A stretch of 19,424 nt of DNA from Brevibacillus sp. (lineage in GTDB: Bacteria; Bacillota; Bacilli; Brevibacillales; Brevibacillaceae), in contig JARDZO010000080.1 in the NCBI GenBank assembly GCA_029240815.1, positions 1 through 19,424 on the forward strand. Direction: 5' to 3'. This document shows, one piece after another, positions 16,185-19,424 of this stretch. The stretch's first letter is position 1, and every line of letters starts with the position of its first letter. A program made the translations under genes and the position numbers. Under the pieces are notes generated by a model. It searched no databases. It saw only the letters and a list, made by a program, of their open reading frames with translations, and had not been told where the DNA came from.

Positions 16185-16203
16185 CGATCCGGCATGTTTT
16201 TTT
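16173..16203 (+). terminator. Rho-independent terminator of the ATP-grasp/GNAT operon
   Basis: CATGCCGG (16173-16180) pairs perfectly with CCGGCATG (16189-16196), followed by seven Ts. The left arm encodes the last residues of the acetyltransferase and the stop codon lies in the loop, so the hairpin is built into the gene end. Confidence 0.88.
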
Positions 16204-16227
16204 GCGCATCCATTTTCTTCAAAATAA

Positions 16228-16257
16228 TGAATTCTCTTGTTTTGTCATTTCATGCAT
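16228..16257 (+). promoter_or_regulatory. Possible sigma-G promoter of the repeat-protein gene
   Basis: TGAATT (16228-16233) and CATGCAT (16251-16257) are 17 bases apart. The -35 fits the sigma-G pattern well except its last base; the -10 matches CATNMTA at five of seven positions. Position relative to the gene is good (leader about 42 bases). A promoter is expected here because a strong terminator lies just upstream. Confidence 0.35.
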
Positions 16258-16305
16258 TAGCTGGCCATCCTTGGAAAAGATATGGTTCAGGAGGTGGTCT
16301 TTCTC

Positions 16306-17289
16306 ATGACCTACAATTACAACATCATGCAATCTCAACAACAACCAAATATCTCTGGAGCAATGGGCCAAGCAGGCTCCATGTTCCAACCTGGGTATGC
16401 CAACACCAATGCGCAAGAAGTTCAATACTTGAACCAAGGCGGTTTTTCTCCATCTTCACAAGCACCTACATACGGAATGTCCTATGGTGGCGGTATCGGA
16501 GGCACGCAAGCAATGTTTCAACCGGGTTTTGCCAATACCAACGTACAAGAGGTGAGACAGCTCAATTCGGGCTATGCCGCTCCTCAGCAACAAGGCTTCC
16601 AACAAGCACAAATGAACAGCTATCAACAAACACAGCCGATTAACTATCTCCATCCGCATAACACTGGCTATACACAGGCACAGTCGACATACCAACCTGC
16701 ATTTGGCGCTACTACCAATTCGATCTTCTCGCCTGGTTTTTCCGGTACCAATGTGCAAGAAGTACAACAACGCAACAATACTGGCTTCACTGGGTACACA
16801 GGACAAACGGGCTACTCCAGCAACACTGGGTATTCTTCCCCGATCGGCGGAAGCATTTTCTCCCCTGGCTTTGCAGGAACCAATGTGCAAGAAGTACAGC
16901 AACGTAACAACACTGGCTTTTCTGGATACACAGGACAAAGCGGTTATACCAACAATGCTGGGTACTCGTCCCCCATTAGCGGTGGCATTTTCTCTCCAGG
17001 CTTTGCAGGAACCAATGTGCAAGAAGTACGTCAGCTGAATCAGGGTGGCAACGCAACTGCCGGGATCATGAGCAGCGGATTTGGCCTGCAGCCACAACAA
17101 CAACAACAACAACAACCGCAACAACAAAGCCAACAATCGTACCAAAGCTACGGCAATTCGATTGGCACAGGTAGCCAGTCCATGTTCTCTCCAGGCTTTG
17201 CTGGCACCAACGTTCAAGAAGTACGCAGCCTGAACAACGGCGGTCAAATGACAGCGTATACCGGCTCTATTTTCCCAGGGAGCATCTAA
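16306..17289 (+). CDS. Low-complexity spore-type protein with six PGFAGTNVQEV repeats (gamma-SASP-like)
   Basis: 327-residue hydrophilic protein very rich in Gln, Gly, Asn, Ser, Thr and Tyr, without cysteine or membrane segment. A 20-residue motif with core FxPGFAGTNVQEVRQLN occurs six times at residues 25-44, 69-88, 139-158, 183-202, 227-246 and 292-311. The part TN[AV]QEV[RQ]xxN resembles the FASETNAQQVRKQN repeats of gamma-type small acid-soluble spore proteins (SspE). The GPR protease site TEFASE is not present, and the protein is about four times longer than SspE. Linkers between repeats 3-5 are tyrosine-rich (GYTGQTGY). AGGAGGTGG lies before ATG 16306, which is chosen over the in-frame start at 16282. 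It stands alone between two terminators, just after the ATP-grasp operon. Spore role is inferred; a coat or exosporium protein is the alternative. Confidence 0.8.
   Translation: MTYNYNIMQSQQQPNISGAMGQAGSMFQPGYANTNAQEVQYLNQGGFSPSSQAPTYGMSYGGGIGGTQAMFQPGFANTNVQEVRQLNSGYAAPQQQGFQQAQMNSYQQTQPINYLHPHNTGYTQAQSTYQPAFGATTNSIFSPGFSGTNVQEVQQRNNTGFTGYTGQTGYSSNTGYSSPIGGSIFSPGFAGTNVQEVQQRNNTGFSGYTGQSGYTNNAGYSSPISGGIFSPGFAGTNVQEVRQLNQGGNATAGIMSSGFGLQPQQQQQQQPQQQSQQSYQSYGNSIGTGSQSMFSPGFAGTNVQEVRSLNNGGQMTAYTGSIFPGSI
16720..17043 (+). repeat. 132-base tandem duplication within the repeat-protein gene
   Basis: Two adjacent 132-base units (16720-16851 and 16852-16983) align without gaps, each coding one 20-residue motif plus a 24-residue Gly/Tyr-rich linker. 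The motif part recurs a third time at 16984-17043. The other motif copies (16378-16437, 16510-16569, 17179-17238) have unrelated linkers, so this block is probably the most recent expansion. Confidence 0.85.
17095..17127 (+). repeat. CAA trinucleotide tract coding polyglutamine
   Basis: Seven consecutive CAA codons (17095-17115), one CCG, then three more CAA. It lies in the long linker between motif copies 5 and 6. Such a pure triplet run is open to slippage in units of one codon without breaking the frame. Confidence 0.85.
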
Positions 17290-17297
17290 CAAAGAAA

Positions 17298-17334
17298 AGC
17301 GTGGTTGTCTTTTCATGACAGCCACGCTTTTTTA
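17298..17334. terminator. Bidirectional terminator between repeat-protein gene and the convergent small gene
   Basis: AGCGTGGTTGTC (17298-17309) and GACAGCCACGCT (17317-17328) form a 12-bp stem with one G-T wobble and a 7-base loop. Seven Ts follow on the plus strand, and an A-rich flank at 17291-17298 gives a T-run on the minus strand. It serves both converging genes; the minus-strand gene ends at 17335. Confidence 0.88.
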
Positions 17335-17859
17335 TTATGCTCGTTTCGACCTCGCCTGCTGGATCGCCTCATACAGCGCATGCAAAGCTTGCAGACTGTG
17401 TTCATCTACGGTGAAAGTGATGCCCTCAAACCAGTACGCATCTCTCTCTACAGAAGTCCCATTTGATCCTTCATGCCGAAGCTGAGCCTCGACACAAGCC
17501 TCCGTCTGGTCCAACTGCTCACGGACGCCCAGATGCTTTTCCAAATCAGGGCGAAAGCGTTCCAGCACACGATCTTGCTCTTCGTCCTGTCTAGCCAACC
17601 GAAACAACGCCATTTCAATTTGCAGCCAGCAAGTCACGTAAAAGTGAAATTCCAGAAACAACGTATGAAGTGCCTGACGAAGCTCGGCATCCTCACCGGT
17701 CGCTTGCTTACGCTCCCACGCGACACGCACCTCTTCTTTTTTCTCCTGGATTAGATCGTAATGGCTGACAGCGCCCCGATAAAACTTGCGCACGATGTTG
17801 TACAACATGTCGGGTGTGCGCGGTGGAAGGCCATTGTGGCGGCTCTGTACATCCCGCAT
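17335..17859 (-). CDS. Hypothetical helical protein
   Basis: I do not recognise this 174-residue protein. It is soluble, charged and predicted mostly helical, with coiled-coil-like stretches (DLIQEKKEEVRVAWERKQ near 32-49 and RLARQDEEQDRVLERFRPDLEKHLG near 87-111) and a conserved-looking WFEGITFTVDEHSLQALHALYEAI near the C-terminus. Start ATG 17859 has AGAGGCG about ten bases upstream and begins MRDVQSRHNG; a frame extension to 17934 lacks a ribosome site. A TACAAT hexamer on the minus strand at 17902-17897 could be a -10, but no good -35 is seen. It follows the duplicated-barrel gene on the same strand with a 78-base gap. Confidence 0.75.
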   Translation of the reverse strand: MRDVQSRHNGLPPRTPDMLYNIVRKFYRGAVSHYDLIQEKKEEVRVAWERKQATGEDAELRQALHTLFLEFHFYVTCWLQIEMALFRLARQDEEQDRVLERFRPDLEKHLGVREQLDQTEACVEAQLRHEGSNGTSVERDAYWFEGITFTVDEHSLQALHALYEAIQQARSKRA

Positions 17860-17937
17860 GGCAATTTCGCCTCTTTCTTTGCACTCGTTTTTCTCTATTG
17901 TACATGAAATCGGTACGGCGGTGCCCTGTCCCACCCA

Positions 17938-19424
17938 TTAGTCTTTTCCGTTTTTCCAGTATTCATAGGCGTGAATGGCTTGTCCCATATAGGAAGAATA
18001 ACCTCCCAGCAGTTGTGCCGCCCGTTCGAGCTGACGATTCATCTCGCCCATTCCCTCTTCATAGAAGCTGACGATATTCCCTTCGTGAGATTCTTTCGTC
18101 TCGACGGCTACAACCAGCTTTTTCCCGCTATCCTGAGCGTACTTCATCTGATTCTCCACCAGTCCCACGATGCTCTCAGCCCGGTCACGGAACGCCATCA
18201 ACGTCGTATGGTCCAGCTGGTCGATCATCCAGTGAGAAAAAGGAGTGTCTTGGCTTCCCGGCGTGGGTGTATTGTCCAGCCACGCGGCCAAATCGACGCT
18301 CGTTTCCAGGTCGCCTTCCTTGGCCTCAACAACGAATGCCTCGATATTTCCCATCCATTGCCGGAGCACAGCTTCTTTGTCTTCTCGCCAGCGTGGGATG
18401 ACGTACGGCTCGATATCCAAATGTACCCCGCGGAATTGTTCATCCGCAGAAGCCTGCTGGTTGTATTTTTTCACCCATTTGACCAATCTCAGGATCTTAC
18501 TCCTGTTTTCCTCGAGAGCCCAGATCGGATGGCCTCCCATGGCGTGCACTTCGATTCCAGCTTCATCCGCCTGCCTGAGGAAATTCCGGTACATGGATAG
18601 GGGCTGCTGCAGATCGATTCTGACATAGAGCAGATTCACGTCGTTTTCTTTGGCGAAGTCGAGAATCTCGTCCCCCTCCGACTTCAGTGTTTCTGCTCGC
18701 CAGATGTACGTACCCCGATAGCTCTGAGATTGTTCAGGTATTGGCGTCACACCAGCAGCCTCCTTCCAATACTGGTAATCGTGGATCGCATTCCCGCTGT
18801 AAGAAGGATGGTCAGTCATTTTTGCAGGCAGCTTTTCCAGTAGCCGATTCATTTCCTCGTTTCCCTCTTCTGAAAAAGAAGCGTGGTCATCCTCGATTTC
18901 TTTCATATTCACAGCAATGAGCACCCGGCGCTCCAGCTTGTCGGCCTGGTCCATCTCTTCCTCTACCAGAGCTAAAAGGCCGTTTTGACCATCCAGCTTG
19001 TCCCGATACGCCATGATGCACACCGTATCGAAACGGGAAATCAACCATGTGGAGAGTGACAGATCAGAGTTACTCGGTGTAGGAATGTCATCCATCCAGA
19101 ACGGGATAGCAGCACTCGCCTCCAAGTCACTGTCTTTCTTCAGCTCTGCTATAAACACCTTGATGTTTGTCTGCCATTCCCGAATGACTCGTTCTTGCTC
19201 CGTTTCCCATTGCGGCAGCAGATACGGCTCGATATCCAGCTGGATTCCTCTCACTTGCTCTGCCTTGGTAACGGACTCATTGTACTGCTTCACCCAGTTC
19301 ACAATCTTCAGCATCCGCTTTTGATTGCTAGCCAATGCCCACGCAGGATGACCAGCGACCGCGTGCACTTCAATTCCCTTCGCATTGGCATCCCGGATAA
19401 AGGAGCGATAGTAGTCGTACGTTT
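17938..19424 (-). CDS. Protein of two tandem TIM-barrel-like domains, glycosidase-like (5' end outside the window)
   Basis: The minus strand stays open to the window edge; the codon at 19368 is an internal valine (GIEVHAVAGHP), not a start, because the upstream residues YYRSFIRDANAKGIEV align with YRNFLRQADEAGIEV of the second domain. At least 495 residues are visible. Two homologous domains have a 273-residue period: motifs IEVHA..GHP.WAL, RG[IV][QH]LDIEPY, [IM]A[YF]RD, [IV]AV..KE and a final AIH.Y.YWK occur in both. Alternating strands and helices fit an eight-stranded barrel, and the acidic LDIEPY pair resembles strand-4 catalytic residues of glycoside hydrolases. The specific family and substrate are not recognised. 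Any N-terminal signal peptide would be outside the window. Confidence 0.82.
   Translation of the reverse strand, partial: TYDYYRSFIRDANAKGIEVHAVAGHPAWALASNQKRMLKIVNWVKQYNESVTKAEQVRGIQLDIEPYLLPQWETEQERVIREWQTNIKVFIAELKKDSDLEASAAIPFWMDDIPTPSNSDLSLSTWLISRFDTVCIMAYRDKLDGQNGLLALVEEEMDQADKLERRVLIAVNMKEIEDDHASFSEEGNEEMNRLLEKLPAKMTDHPSYSGNAIHDYQYWKEAAGVTPIPEQSQSYRGTYIWRAETLKSEGDEILDFAKENDVNLLYVRIDLQQPLSMYRNFLRQADEAGIEVHAMGGHPIWALEENRSKILRLVKWVKKYNQQASADEQFRGVHLDIEPYVIPRWREDKEAVLRQWMGNIEAFVVEAKEGDLETSVDLAAWLDNTPTPGSQDTPFSHWMIDQLDHTTLMAFRDRAESIVGLVENQMKYAQDSGKKLVVAVETKESHEGNIVSFYEEGMGEMNRQLERAAQLLGGYSSYMGQAIHAYEYWKNGKD
17938..19424 (-). repeat. Large internal duplication (819-base period) in the barrel-domain gene
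   Basis: Equivalent codons of the two domains (the valine of EVHA at 19368 and at 18549) are exactly 819 bases apart, 273 residues, and the alignment needs only small gaps. Protein similarity is clear but nucleotide divergence is large, so the duplication is old. Boundary between domains is near 18725-18750 (linker TPIPEQSQSYRGTY). Confidence 0.8.

Noticed and set aside
16378..17238. Regularly spaced repeats that could suggest a CRISPR array
   Set aside because: Repeats are in one reading frame of a well-initiated gene, vary at third codon positions, and have unequal spacing (132 to 210 bases); no cas genes nearby.
16456..17325. 289-residue open frame on the minus strand opposite the repeat gene
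   Set aside because: It is a shadow of the repetitive plus-strand gene; its leucine-rich repeats are antisense of the CAA and motif repeats, and it has no credible ribosome site.
1..19424. Mobile elements, tRNA or rRNA genes, riboswitches, prophage or plasmid functions
   Set aside because: No transposase, integrase, terminal inverted repeats, cloverleaf or recognised riboswitch leader was seen anywhere in the window by eye; weak or degenerate ones could be missed.

Overview
The window looks like chromosome of a spore-forming Firmicute of the Bacillales, most likely Brevibacillus or a close relative. The evidence is a low-GC-Firmicute dnaE, YtpI, YtoI and YheB/YheC/YheD families, a complete germinant-receptor operon, strong AGGAGG-type ribosome binding sites, and promoters resembling sigma-A, sigma-G and sigma-K sites. 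No tRNA, rRNA, insertion sequence, phage gene or CRISPR array was seen, and no gap without a gene exceeds about 170 bases.

Left part (1-3350): the 5' end of dnaE on the minus strand (truncated by the window edge), then a divergent region holding a candidate LexA box, then ytpI on plus. A cysteine-free ArsR-type regulator with a DUF2087 tail lies on minus. It has a near-perfect sigma-A promoter overlapped by a direct-repeat operator, and is divergent from an M29 metallo-aminopeptidase whose five metal ligands and catalytic Tyr are all present.

Middle part (3355-10364), all minus strand: a germinant-receptor operon in the order A, C, small D-type subunit, B, behind a sigma-G-like promoter. Upstream of it are ytoI (HTH-DRTGG-CBS-CBS-hotdog) and yheB (DUF445), each with a good intrinsic terminator.

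Right part (10395-17334), plus strand: a sigma-K-like promoter drives a tight five-gene operon. It has four paralogous YheC/YheD ATP-grasp proteins (three long, one short) and a GNAT acetyltransferase, closed by a terminator. Next comes a separately transcribed low-complexity protein rich in Gln, Gly, Asn, Ser and Tyr. It carries six copies of a 20-residue motif that resembles the TNAQQV motif of gamma-type small acid-soluble spore proteins.

Far right (17335-19424), minus strand: a small uncharacterised helical protein and the C-terminal part of a protein built from two homologous TIM-barrel-like domains with a 273-residue period. The function of that protein is not recognised.

Taken together, much of the window serves the spore: germinant sensing (ger operon), late mother-cell coat-associated ATP-grasp enzymes, and a spore-protein-like repeat protein. 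The most novel parts are the expanded ATP-grasp/GNAT operon, the repeat protein beside it and the duplicated barrel protein. Any functional link among them is inference.
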